This document shows positions 1 to 6,594 of a DNA stretch of 21,879 nt, piece after piece. The stretch comes from a virus: IMG/VR virus record IMGVR_UViG_3300034956_000309, positions 1 through 21,879 of that record; one strand, given 5' to 3'. Positions within the stretch are counted from its first letter, which is position 1, and each line of letters opens with the position of its first letter. Under the pieces are notes generated by a model, which worked only from the letters and a program-made list of their open reading frames with translations, was not told the origin of the DNA and searched no databases. The translations under genes were made by a program, and so were the position numbers.

Positions 1-296
1 ATACGGGGTCTGCACCTGTCCCAATACACTCCTTTAGCACTAATGTAAAGAGAAGCTTCGTCAACACGAGAAGTTGTAATGGTTTCTAGCTTGGCTATGG
101 CACTAGTATTGCCTCGGTCATCAAACTCACAATCAATACCCGACTCAATCAACACTGAAAGGTCAATGACTTTCTTTGCTGTCTTATGCCACTCTGCATA
201 CCAGTGGGCCAAGTCTGGCTGGATATTTGATAACACTGCTTTGGCTACATAATCCGCATAGTTTTGCATATCCTGTTCTGTGAATTTCTTAATCAT
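1..296 (-). CDS. Hypothetical protein, partial (C-terminus off the window)
   Basis: This open frame runs leftward off the left edge; 98 residues are visible, beginning MIKKFTEQDMQNYADYVAKA. No family is recognised. The visible part is soluble-looking, with a basic start, a Trp/His-rich stretch (AHWYAEWHK) near residues 30-38 and no membrane segment. The start ATG shares four bases (ATGA) with the stop of the upstream gene at 293-478, so the two are probably translationally coupled. It belongs to the leftward early/middle-type operon. The reading frame is well supported by length and overlap geometry; the function is unknown. Confidence 0.75.
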   Translation of the reverse strand, partial: MIKKFTEQDMQNYADYVAKAVLSNIQPDLAHWYAEWHKTAKKVIDLSVLIESGIDCEFDDRGNTSAIAKLETITTSRVDEASLYISAKGVYWDRCRPR

Positions 297-478
297 TGCT
301 CAGCCTTCTTAAATTCTTTATACATTGCTACAGTGAACCTACCCCATGCAGGTACTAATCCTGCAAAATATTCAACCTTACTACTAAATGATTTTGTAAC
401 TATATAACCCCAAGATGTGACGATAAACCATCTTGTCATCCCTATAGCTTTTAGTGACGCTGTAAATGTTTTAGTCAT
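293..478 (-). CDS. Small basic hypothetical protein (61 aa)
   Basis: A 61-residue protein rich in aromatic and basic residues (WFIVTSWGYIV near residues 17-27, ending EFKKAEQ). A strong ribosome binding site AAAGGAG lies about 9 bases before the ATG. Its stop overlaps the next gene's ATG as ATGA. The hydrophobic stretch is short and interrupted, so it may be membrane-associated rather than truly transmembrane. No family is recognised. It sits 12 bases downstream of a small membrane protein gene, in the same leftward operon. It is called real because of the ribosome binding site and the coupling. Confidence 0.7.
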   Translation of the reverse strand: MTKTFTASLKAIGMTRWFIVTSWGYIVTKSFSSKVEYFAGLVPAWGRFTVAMYKEFKKAEQ

Positions 479-490
479 TGTCTTACTCCT

Positions 491-667
491 TTAAGTCCAA
501 ATATAGTTTATTAGCTGTACTGCCGCTACGAGAGATACAATCATTGTAACCCAGCCACAGGTTCCAAACACCCAAGCCTTGTGCCCTCCCGCTTCGTTAT
601 ATATAAGTGTCATAAATATTACCATGCCTGTAAATACATAATACGTCATACATATTTGATCAATCAT
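491..667 (-). CDS. Small membrane protein with two predicted transmembrane helices
   Basis: I place the start at the internal ATG (MIDQICMTYY, 58 residues) because GGAG lies 7 bases upstream; the frame is open 10 codons further to 697 but without a comparable site. Two hydrophobic segments are visible: roughly residues 7-24 (MTYYVFTGMVIFMTLIY) and 33-56 (VFGTCGWVTMIVSLVAAVQ and onward). A short polar loop with GGHK separates them. No family is recognised. Small phage inner-membrane proteins of this type include holins, superinfection-exclusion factors and envelope-stress proteins; the sequence does not decide among these. There is no lysis gene next to it, which argues weakly against a holin. 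Confidence 0.7.
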   Translation of the reverse strand: MIDQICMTYYVFTGMVIFMTLIYNEAGGHKAWVFGTCGWVTMIVSLVAAVQLINYIWT

Positions 668-825
668 TGTCTTGCTCCAGTGTTTTATCATGTACAAAAT
701 ACTTTACAATTCGTACACGTTAGGTTGTTATGTACCGTATATGGTACAAGAGGGTGTGTTTAGATATCTTTTGTAGCTTGTAGGATAAGTAGTGAGCCGG
801 TTAGTTACCTATATTCGGCTCATAC
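668..825. other. Intergenic region with inverted repeats and four GTAC sites
   Basis: No credible gene is seen. A perfect 7-bp inverted repeat (TGAGCCG at 793-799 and CGGCTCA at 816-822) lies just downstream of the stop at 826 in the leftward direction; no T-run follows, so it is not a classic terminator. A second hairpin, TGTACC(731-736)/GGTACA(743-748), has a 6-nt loop. GTAC occurs at 692, 713, 732 and 744. Together these could be a transcript processing or regulatory segment between two leftward genes. Confidence 0.4.
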
Positions 826-1086
826 CTAAGCTATAATACTGGCTTCATCTGCACCAACAAGAGCTTTAAACTCTTCTATTGCCATTGCATCAGCCTCTTC
901 AATGTTGGCTGCTTGCACAGCAACAAACCTTTTTACGTTACCTTCCACCTCTATAATGAAAGAGATTAGGTCTTTAGGTTTGGTGCAGTCCCATTCCTCT
1001 ATTGCAGTAGATGAGCTAATACCTTGCTTAATTCTATCCTTGGGCCTGGTGTCTTCCCCTATTGGGAACTCTGGAATAATATCCAT
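826..1086 (-). CDS. Acidic hypothetical protein (86 aa)
   Basis: A small acidic protein, beginning MDIIPEFPIGEDTRPKDRIK. The C-terminal half (EVEGNVKRFVAVQAANIEEADAMAIEEFKALVGADE) has the strand-then-helix look of a small alpha/beta domain. The ribosome binding site AAGGAG lies about 9 bases upstream of the ATG. No family is recognised. It lies 12 bases after the gene at 1099-1470 in the leftward operon, followed by the hairpin at 793-822. Phage proteins of this size and charge are often inhibitors of host enzymes, but nothing here shows that. Confidence 0.75.
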   Translation of the reverse strand: MDIIPEFPIGEDTRPKDRIKQGISSSTAIEEWDCTKPKDLISFIIEVEGNVKRFVAVQAANIEEADAMAIEEFKALVGADEASIIA

Positions 1087-1098
1087 GTTTATAACTCC

Positions 1099-1470
1099 TT
1101 ACTTGTAAGTTTTACCAGTAAATGACTCATCCTTACGGATAACGTAACCACCACCAATTTTTATAATCACTAAACGTTTAAGTATTGGACAATGTAGTGC
1201 AACATGTCGAGTGTGAAGTGAATGGTAGACATGACACATAATCAATGTGCTGTCAGGGTAGGCATCAGAAAGTCTCATAGCACCGATAGCAACTAACTTG
1301 TCTTCGTCATACTTTAGAATTGTTAGATGTTCACTAAACTTGTACTTCCACTTGATAATGCTGCCAACCTTATCTGAGTACATCTCATCTCTCGGTATTG
1401 CATTACCAAAATATGCACCACCAATTATCATGTAACCACTACCGTCTGTTGTTGCATTAGCAGTAGTCAT
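1099..1470 (-). CDS. Hypothetical protein (123 aa)
   Basis: A 123-residue protein with alternating hydrophobic residues suggesting a mainly beta fold: GYMIIGGAYFGN near residues 12-23, KLVAIGAMRLSD near 57-68, and RLVIIKIGGGYVI near 99-111. Histidines and a cysteine cluster in the middle (MCHVYHSLHTRHVALHC, about 79-95), which could bind a metal, but this is only suggestive. The start ATG overlaps the stop of the upstream gene (ATGA), with AGGTGG upstream. No family is recognised. Confidence 0.75.
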   Translation of the reverse strand: MTTANATTDGSGYMIIGGAYFGNAIPRDEMYSDKVGSIIKWKYKFSEHLTILKYDEDKLVAIGAMRLSDAYPDSTLIMCHVYHSLHTRHVALHCPILKRLVIIKIGGGYVIRKDESFTGKTYK

Positions 1471-1661
1471 AACACACCACCTACTAATCCCTCAATACTG
1501 AAGCCAAGTTCTTTGGCAGAAATACGGTCTTCTATGTTACGTCTAAGTAGTATCTTAGCTTCAACTTCAGCACGGTCGTTAATTTCTTTAAAGTCAAAAC
1601 ACGCTTTTTCGTGTACAAGGCGGTCGGTAAGGTTTGCATCTAATTTCTGTGTAGTTGTCAT
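1467..1661 (-). CDS. Small charged hypothetical protein (64 aa)
   Basis: A 64-residue, highly charged and probably helical protein (for example KEINDRAEVEAKILLRRNIE, about residues 25-44). The ribosome binding site AGAGGTG lies 7 bases before the ATG. It ends with an ATGA overlap into the next leftward gene, so the two are coupled. A gap of about 77 bases separates it from the gene at 1739-2008; that gap holds a 5-bp stem (AAGCC/GGCTT) but no clear promoter. No family is recognised. Confidence 0.7.
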   Translation of the reverse strand: MTTTQKLDANLTDRLVHEKACFDFKEINDRAEVEAKILLRRNIEDRISAKELGFSIEGLVGGVL

Positions 1662-1738
1662 TTTGACACCTCTTAGTTATAAGCCACAATAAGGCTTGTT
1701 ACGTTACTTAGTAGCTTATTACTGAGAGATCCAAATAG

Positions 1739-2008
1739 CTACGATTTATGTAGTTCTTCACAAGCTTCTTTCACACCTTTCAGTGCAGCTTTAGCTGATA
1801 TACGTTTGTACTTTTCTACATACGCCATCTTAGCTTGCTCATCACCAGGATGCAGCAGACTAGCAATAGTTTCAAATGTTGATACAAGCACAGACATTTT
1901 GTAACTGATTAATTCTTTAGTTAGCTCTGAAACGTCAGTGAGTACTTTAAGTTCAAAGTCGATCTCATCCATGTCGTAAATCATTTCCTGCTTTTCATCA
2001 TCAGTCAT
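1739..2008 (-). CDS. Helical hypothetical protein (89 aa)
   Basis: The start is placed at MTDDEKQEMIYDMDEID because GTGGAG sits 7 bases upstream; a longer open frame reaches 2083 but lies inside the upstream gene. The chosen ATG overlaps the upstream gene's end by 8 bases (ATGACTGA). The protein appears almost entirely alpha-helical, with an acidic N-terminus and a basic Ala/Lys-rich C-terminus (RISAKAALKGVKEACEELHK). No family is recognised. It shares the 8-base overlap style with the next gene upstream, which suggests a tightly coupled trio at 1739-2571. Confidence 0.75.
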   Translation of the reverse strand: MTDDEKQEMIYDMDEIDFELKVLTDVSELTKELISYKMSVLVSTFETIASLLHPGDEQAKMAYVEKYKRISAKAALKGVKEACEELHKS

Positions 2009-2297
2009 AGGTATTCTCCACTGGAGCAGAAAGCGCTCGCAACTCATTAAGCTTTTCATTGTTTCTTTTAACGTCTTCTTCATGCTTTAGCTCAGCCTTT
2101 TCCATCTGATTAATAACTTCCTGGATCATAGCTTCTTGCACTACAGATTGGTCAAGGTTAGTGAAGTGAACGTTATACGGTTCTGAAAGCACTACAGTAT
2201 TCTTTAGGTTCTCAACTTCATCAATATTGTGTATTGAAGTGAAGTCATACAAAGTATTACGGGTTAACACCAATGTTAACTTTGTTAAATCACTCAT
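2001..2297 (-). CDS. Hypothetical protein (98 aa) with a charged coiled-coil-like C-terminus
   Basis: The first half appears beta-rich (MSDLTKLTLVLTRNTLYDF). The second half (about residues 50-90, EAMIQEVINQMEKAELKHEE and onward to LNELRAL) is a charged helix that could form a coiled coil. AAGGAAGG precedes the ATG. The start overlaps the upstream gene's stop by 8 bases (ATGAGTGA), and its own end overlaps the next start by 8 bases. No family is recognised. Confidence 0.75.
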   Translation of the reverse strand: MSDLTKLTLVLTRNTLYDFTSIHNIDEVENLKNTVVLSEPYNVHFTNLDQSVVQEAMIQEVINQMEKAELKHEEDVKRNNEKLNELRALSAPVENTYD

Positions 2298-2571
2298 AAT
2301 TACCTTCCTTTGCGCCCTTAGTAGGGCTTAGTTCTGCGGAGATGTTTCGTTGTTGTGCGTAAACTTCTGAGTTATGTACCATAAGTACTTCATCAATGTT
2401 GCTGACACACATAACACTAGCTGCATCATCATTACCTATCAGTGTCTCTAAAGCTTCACCGGATGACATGCCATAAAAATCAGTAAGCTCATCCCATATA
2501 GTTTCCGATACGTCATAAGTAGTCGTTCTATCAACTAGTGCCGTAACACGGTCTGTCTTAGTTACTTTCAT
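2290..2571 (-). CDS. Hypothetical protein (93 aa)
   Basis: The start is placed at MKVTKTDRVTALVDR (ATG ending at 2571) because CGGAG lies about 9 bases upstream; the longer frame to 2640 would run into the preceding gene. The protein is acidic with mixed secondary structure and has the phrase DVSETIWDELTDFYGMSSGE near residues 19-38. No family is recognised. It follows the 178-residue gene by 13 bases and is coupled to the next gene by an 8-base overlap. Confidence 0.75.
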   Translation of the reverse strand: MKVTKTDRVTALVDRTTTYDVSETIWDELTDFYGMSSGEALETLIGNDDAASVMCVSNIDEVLMVHNSEVYAQQRNISAELSPTKGAKEGNYE

Positions 2572-2584
2572 AGCATCAGCTCCG

Positions 2585-3121
2585 TTAAATTGTCCCAATA
2601 AGGGAAATAAATGAGTTCCGTACACCGTGTCTACGACCAAACGCTATAGTCATACCGTGGTCTTTAAGGATACCGTCTAGCTTATCAGCAGCAAATGCTG
2701 GGATAGTAAAACCGTAGTGACGGTCAGCATCCGGTAAAGGAGCAGCTTTAGGGCTAATCATATACACAGGCATTTTGTAGTACTTGTCCATAAATGTGTA
2801 AGGGTCAACAGGACTGTGCTCTGCCTGGATAGCCATAACGTAGCGTGTCCACCCTAGATGAGCTAAGCACTGAAGTTGGCTATCTCTTGACCAGTTAAAT
2901 TTGCCCATGCACTGATAAGCATAAATAAGACCATGCACTTCAGATGCAGTGTTGGTTAGTTCAGCATTCAGCATAGCTGCGAAAGAACCATGTTCGGTTT
3001 CAGACCAGTCTAAGTGACTTGCGTTATATAGTACCCTAGCAAAATAATACTTCTGAGAATCAGTACCTTTACTTAGAACTCTGATACTACCTACTAGTTC
3101 TTGAATTTCTTGTGTGTTCAT
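2585..3121 (-). CDS. Hypothetical protein (178 aa)
   Basis: The largest unrecognised protein in the leftward block. The N-terminal part is helical and rich in Tyr/Trp/His (SQKYYFARVLYNASHLDWSE near residues 23-42; MGKFNWSRDSQLQCLAHLGW near 72-91). The C-terminal part (after about residue 115) looks more beta-like and ends GRRHGVRNSFISLIGTI. There is no signal peptide or membrane segment. CGGAG lies about 9 bases before the ATG. It lies 12 bases after the lipoprotein gene, in the same direction, so the two are probably co-transcribed. Confidence 0.8.
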   Translation of the reverse strand: MNTQEIQELVGSIRVLSKGTDSQKYYFARVLYNASHLDWSETEHGSFAAMLNAELTNTASEVHGLIYAYQCMGKFNWSRDSQLQCLAHLGWTRYVMAIQAEHSPVDPYTFMDKYYKMPVYMISPKAAPLPDADRHYGFTIPAFAADKLDGILKDHGMTIAFGRRHGVRNSFISLIGTI

Positions 3122-3133
3122 AATAGTACTCCG

Positions 3134-3544
3134 TTAGTTCATAGTTTCAACAAAGTCACTAGCTGAAGCGTTTATGTCAATGTTTGGAATGATTGACTGA
3201 GGCTTCCAGATAATTCGGTTGTGGTACACACTGACGTTTACGTTTTCAAGCTGTTCAGCAAAATACGTTACGTTGTGAGATAGGCCTAGAAAATGCTTCT
3301 TAAACTGTCCAGGACCAGTCTTGCAGGTTACCTCTAACTGAGTTTTTTGGTCAGTGATAGAGCACTTGCCTTCCATCTGAAGCATGTAATCACCTGTGAT
3401 GCCATTGTAAAACACAATGTTACGCTGGATTTCAAACATATCAGCAGCTTTAGACAAGTTGTGTGATGCAGTTGTGGCATCAGACTGACAGCCTGTTATG
3501 GCGATGGATGCTACTAATGGTACTAACAGTAGTAATTTGTTCAT
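3134..3544 (-). CDS. Phage beta-sandwich-type lipoprotein
   Basis: A 136-residue protein with a lipoprotein signal: basic MNK, hydrophobic LLLLVPLVASIA, then lipobox ITGC with the modified cysteine at residue 19. Residue +2 is Gln, so outer-membrane sorting is expected. The mature part (NLSKAADMFEIQRNIVFYNG at about 29-48, HFLGLSHNVTYF at 84-95, WKPQSIIP at 113-120) matches, from memory, a conserved phage family annotated as beta-sandwich lipoprotein, whose role is not settled. Cysteines 61 and 74 could form a disulphide. AAAGGT precedes the ATG. A role in changing the infected cell surface, such as superinfection exclusion, is inference from location signals only. Confidence 0.85.
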   Translation of the reverse strand: MNKLLLLVPLVASIAITGCQSDATTASHNLSKAADMFEIQRNIVFYNGITGDYMLQMEGKCSITDQKTQLEVTCKTGPGQFKKHFLGLSHNVTYFAEQLENVNVSVYHNRIIWKPQSIIPNIDINASASDFVETMN

Positions 3545-3582
3545 TTTGGTACCTTTATAAGTTGTGGTAGGAAAACCCTGGC

Positions 3583-3906
3583 TTAGTCAGCCAAGGAAGA
3601 TAGCAATTCGTTATCCGATGCAGTATCTGCAAATGACTGAGAACGGCCCCACTGATAACGCTCTTCAGCAGACATTGCTGAGAATGCGAACATATCGTTG
3701 ACATACCACTCTTGACCAGCTGCTAATGAGCTGACAGGTTTACCGGTAAGGATTGATTTGGCTTCGGCTAACTCGATAATCTTGGCATCAAGTTGGTCTT
3801 GGGTCATATCTGCAGTGATATTGTGCAGTGTGACTTGATTTTTACGTTGGATAGCCTCTTTATAGGCTGCAGAGCGCATCTCTGGTGTGTCTGACATAAT
3901 ACTCAT
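3583..3906 (-). CDS. Hypothetical protein (107 aa)
   Basis: A soluble, acidic, helical protein beginning MSIMSDTPEMRSAAYKEAIQ. AAGGAAGAG lies just before the first ATG; a second ATG four codons in (MSDTPEM) is a possible alternative start. Mid-protein it has TADMTQDQLDAKIIELAEAK (about residues 31-50), which looks like a helix-loop-helix, and it ends in Ser/Asp-rich residues. No family is recognised. It is the first gene after the structured spacer that follows the RNA polymerase gene. Confidence 0.75.
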   Translation of the reverse strand: MSIMSDTPEMRSAAYKEAIQRKNQVTLHNITADMTQDQLDAKIIELAEAKSILTGKPVSSLAAGQEWYVNDMFAFSAMSAEERYQWGRSQSFADTASDNELLSSLAD

Positions 3907-4119
3907 AACTCTTCCTTACTAAATGAAAAGAGCTGAATTGCCCTTTTTTCACAAAAGCGAGGAATCGAGCAGTAAAAAATGTCGGATCGTCCCTATCAAA
4001 ATAGGGTTGTAGGAACCGCCTAAGAAGACGGGTAAAACAAATGCTGCTAATTAGTGTGCACTAGTAGTTTGGCAAACATAACGGGTATGTTTACCTGACT
4101 GTGCACATAACAGCAGGTA
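3907..4119. other. Structured spacer downstream of the RNA polymerase gene
   Basis: No gene is seen in these 213 bases. Three stem-loops can be drawn. AAACATA(4074-4080)/TATGTTT(4086-4092) has a 5-nt loop and is flanked by GTGCAC at 4056-4061 and 4101-4106. CCCTAT(3991-3996)/ATAGGG(4001-4006) has a 4-nt loop. The third lies at 3926-3947. In the leftward RNA a T6 run lies 11 bases past the second hairpin. The spacer may set transcript ends or mRNA stability between RNAP and the operon downstream. Confidence 0.45.
3926..3947 (-). terminator. Possible weak terminator or attenuator hairpin
   Basis: In the leftward RNA, AAAAGGGC pairs with GCUCUUUU around a 6-nt loop (one G-U pair), with the U-run forming the descending arm. 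On the opposite strand the same pairing has an A-C mismatch, so the structure favours leftward transcripts. It lies only 20 bases before the start codon of the gene at 3583-3906, so attenuation or RNA processing is as likely as termination. Confidence 0.3.
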
Positions 4120-6126
4120 CTACGGAAGCAAGAACAGATTGCTTTCTTCAATACGATCTTCAGCTTCACCGTAAACGATCTCAGGTGCCACAGCAGGTAC
4201 ATGAGAATGTACTGCAATCTCATTGAGTATGTCACTCAACAGATCACTAGCTAACAGCTCCTTGAACACTTCCTTAGCAGTAGCCATAAGTAATGGATAG
4301 CTAGACGGGTGAATGTAGAAGTTGTCGTGCTTGACCAAGATAGGCATGCCGGTAGCACGAATAGCTTGTACCATCCTACGTAGTACATAGGCATCTACGC
4401 TGTGAAGTATGTCAGCAAATAGTCCTCTAAGATGAGTTTTCACCTTATGAGTAGTCTTGCCTATAAGCATTTCCTTAGCGTACAAAGGCTTGCCAGTACG
4501 AGTAGTCTCGTAAGGCAGGTCAGTCAACTCAATAGTATGAGCATAACCAGACTTGTGACTAGCACTAGCTACGTAGTTCTCAACAGCTACACCACTTTGG
4601 TAAGCCTTATGAGAAGCAATCATGCCATCAGGCATAGTCCAGCGCATAGTAGAATACTCACTATGAGCAATAGTAGCTCCCCACTGTGCGATAGCATCAA
4701 TGTTGACTACGGACTCACCATATACACGTACAAGACTGCTATGAACCTCATCTTCAGTCATATCATAACCATGCTCAGTTATAGTATTAACCAAGCCAGA
4801 TATATGACCACCGTGCATCACAGGTTGCTGCATAGATTTAACAGTGTCCCTGTCTAGCTGAATACCGAATAGCTCACCGAACCTAGCGTGTGCATCAGTA
4901 ATGACATCACTGCCGTACAGGTTACCAGACTGTAGAAACTCAGGACTCTTAAACAACAGTCCAGCCATAATGCCTCCACTGAATGTGAAGTCCCAGCCAA
5001 ACAAGTTGCCACAGTCCTCACCAGCCTGTAGATGCTCAATAGACTCAAGAGCCTTCTTAACTACCCAAAGATTAGCCATTTCCTTCTGACTGGTAGATGC
5101 AAGCACTACGTCCTCAGTAACAGGGGTAAAGTGGTGGTTCTTGATAACTGCAGAAGCCTCAACAAGACCAACTCTGTGCTCCCTAGCAGAATAAAGCTGC
5201 TGTACGAGAACACTTAGACTGCCTTCACCTAAGTTGTGCTTATCAGCAGAACAATGCTGGATAGTCTCAAAGGTTTTACCATGAGCATTGATACCCTCCA
5301 GCCTATTGCCTTCAGGACCAACACGTAAACGATGGTCATACTTAAACGCTAAGTAGTAGATGCAGTCTTGCAACTCCATTACTTCAACAGCCATATCTTT
5401 ATAGTGCTTACGCTTAAACGCGCCCACCCACTTAATCTTGTTACCATTCTTATCGTGTGACTTGTCCCAGTCATCTTTAAGAGTATAGAACTTATTAAGC
5501 ACTGCACTACTTAATTCAGAATGCACCATAAATGGTTGATCTGACAATAACTTCAAGAAGTCTTTCTGAGCCTTGACTGGTTTTAGACCACCAATACTCT
5601 TTTGAAGTACAACACCTGGTTCAGGCATTACACCATGCAACTTGTCCTTAAAGTTGACCTTAGTAAACGTTACATAGTGGTACTCTCTGGTACCATTAGG
5701 TGTAACAACCTTCTCCTTAGTTACAACAAGCAGACCTTCGTCAATTAAGACGTTAGTTACGATAGCCGAAGCAAGTATTGCTACACGCCTCTTCTGACCA
5801 TCAGTCTGTGTTACTTTTAGCTTACATACAGGTAGCTTATAACTAAGCATGCCCCTAAAAGTGGATACTAATACACGATCACAACTATCTGCAGTAGCAG
5901 TAATTGCGGTAACAACAGCAGCAGTACGTAGAGGTAAAAGAACCTCAAATACATGCCTGTGAACCATAGAAGTCCACTCATCCATCTGATTACGTTCTTC
6001 AAGAGCTAACCAAGCATCTCTAGTACGCAAATCACCCAAAAAGGTCAGTCCTAAGACCATCTTTAAGGTGTTATCACTGTGGTCAAGAACACTGGTTTCT
6101 TGAACTGCTGGATGTACGTTATTCAT
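4120..6126 (-). CDS. Single-subunit (T7/N4 RNAPII-type) DNA-directed RNA polymerase
   Basis: A 668-residue polymerase expected to transcribe phage genes. Motifs, with T7 equivalents in brackets: DHRLR at 264-268 followed by GNRLEG (DxxGR motif); motif A GWDFTFSGG with catalytic D379 (D537); motif B R426-xxx-K430 (R627, K631); the LHSVDAYVLR segment with H575 (H784); motif C HDNF at 600-603 with D601 (D812). At the motif B position of T7 Tyr639 there is His438, then G439. N4 encodes its RNAPII as two subunits of about 269 and 404 residues (from memory); this single chain has nearly the summed length, so it looks like a one-piece version. It is far shorter than T7 RNAP (883), lacking much of the promoter-binding N-terminus. 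AGGAG lies 7 bases before the ATG. Confidence 0.93.
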   Translation of the reverse strand: MNNVHPAVQETSVLDHSDNTLKMVLGLTFLGDLRTRDAWLALEERNQMDEWTSMVHRHVFEVLLPLRTAAVVTAITATADSCDRVLVSTFRGMLSYKLPVCKLKVTQTDGQKRRVAILASAIVTNVLIDEGLLVVTKEKVVTPNGTREYHYVTFTKVNFKDKLHGVMPEPGVVLQKSIGGLKPVKAQKDFLKLLSDQPFMVHSELSSAVLNKFYTLKDDWDKSHDKNGNKIKWVGAFKRKHYKDMAVEVMELQDCIYYLAFKYDHRLRVGPEGNRLEGINAHGKTFETIQHCSADKHNLGEGSLSVLVQQLYSAREHRVGLVEASAVIKNHHFTPVTEDVVLASTSQKEMANLWVVKKALESIEHLQAGEDCGNLFGWDFTFSGGIMAGLLFKSPEFLQSGNLYGSDVITDAHARFGELFGIQLDRDTVKSMQQPVMHGGHISGLVNTITEHGYDMTEDEVHSSLVRVYGESVVNIDAIAQWGATIAHSEYSTMRWTMPDGMIASHKAYQSGVAVENYVASASHKSGYAHTIELTDLPYETTRTGKPLYAKEMLIGKTTHKVKTHLRGLFADILHSVDAYVLRRMVQAIRATGMPILVKHDNFYIHPSSYPLLMATAKEVFKELLASDLLSDILNEIAVHSHVPAVAPEIVYGEAEDRIEESNLFLLP

Positions 6127-6253
6127 ATACTACTCCTAATTGATAAAATGCACAGAATTGTGCTAGCCGTACCGATTGACAGTACAGTTACATACCGAAC
6201 ATAAAGCAACAATTTGCTAGCATGTCCGTACAACTAATGCCTACTGAGGCACC
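6127..6253. other. Leader region of the RNA polymerase gene with imperfect direct repeat
   Basis: No gene is seen. On the minus strand two related blocks occur, GTACGG-ACATG-CTAGCA (within 6211-6231) and GTACGG-CTAGCA (within 6157-6174), about 55 bases apart. The shared palindrome GCTAGC also makes a 7-bp inverted repeat (TGCTAGC/GCTAGCA). This could be an operator pair or an RNA leader structure controlling RNAP expression. No convincing sigma70 promoter was found. Confidence 0.35.
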
Positions 6254-6472
6254 TTACTTATACTCAGTTATGATGGCGCAAGTACCACCAGCTCTGACTA
6301 TGTTACGTCGCTCTATACCTTGGCTTACCCAATGTGAAATGCAAGCGTTCTCACTGTCATACCTAGCTTTCGTTAGGTCGTAGTTAATAATTAAACTACC
6401 CCATAACAGTAGCAGTGACGTTACGGTACTCACTACGATAGTCACCACACATGCCATTTTGATAGCATTCAT
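6254..6472 (-). CDS. Small single-pass membrane protein (72 aa)
   Basis: The N-terminus carries one long hydrophobic segment, about residues 7-30 (ACVVTIVVSTVTSLLLLWGS and onward), after a short MNAIKM start. The remaining 40 residues are polar with two cysteines (C44, C66) and a basic patch (QGIERRNIVR). This suggests an inner-membrane protein with a periplasmic or cytoplasmic tail, or an uncleaved signal anchor. AAGGAG lies about 8 bases before the ATG. It lies directly upstream of the RNAP leader. No family is recognised. Confidence 0.75.
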   Translation of the reverse strand: MNAIKMACVVTIVVSTVTSLLLLWGSLIINYDLTKARYDSENACISHWVSQGIERRNIVRAGGTCAIITEYK

Positions 6473-6594
6473 ATACTGCTCCTTGGTCGGTTAAAGCATT
6501 AGCGCTTTATGAAAGGGTCTATATGACCCCTTGGGAAAGAACTATATAGGTCAGTTTATAGTCTTGACGAGGACTGCTTGTGTACTTAACGTAC
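6473..6594. other. Intergenic hairpin region
   Basis: No gene is seen. GGGTC/GACCC with loop TATAT (around 6516-6530) forms a 5-bp stem, extendable with one bulge. In the leftward RNA it is followed by TTTC, so it could be a weak terminator after the gene at 6595-6936. AAAGC/GCTTT with a 6-nt loop lies just past it (about 6495-6513). Confidence 0.3.

Noticed and set aside
491-667. Holin assignment for the two-helix membrane protein
   Set aside because: Size and topology fit, but there is no endolysin or spanin gene next to it and it sits among early-type genes.
793-822. Rho-independent terminator
   Set aside because: The stem is good but no T-run follows in either direction.
4432-4857. 141-codon plus-strand open frame
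   Set aside because: It lies antisense inside the RNA polymerase gene, lacks a ribosome binding site and has a Ser/Leu-rich composition typical of a shadow frame.
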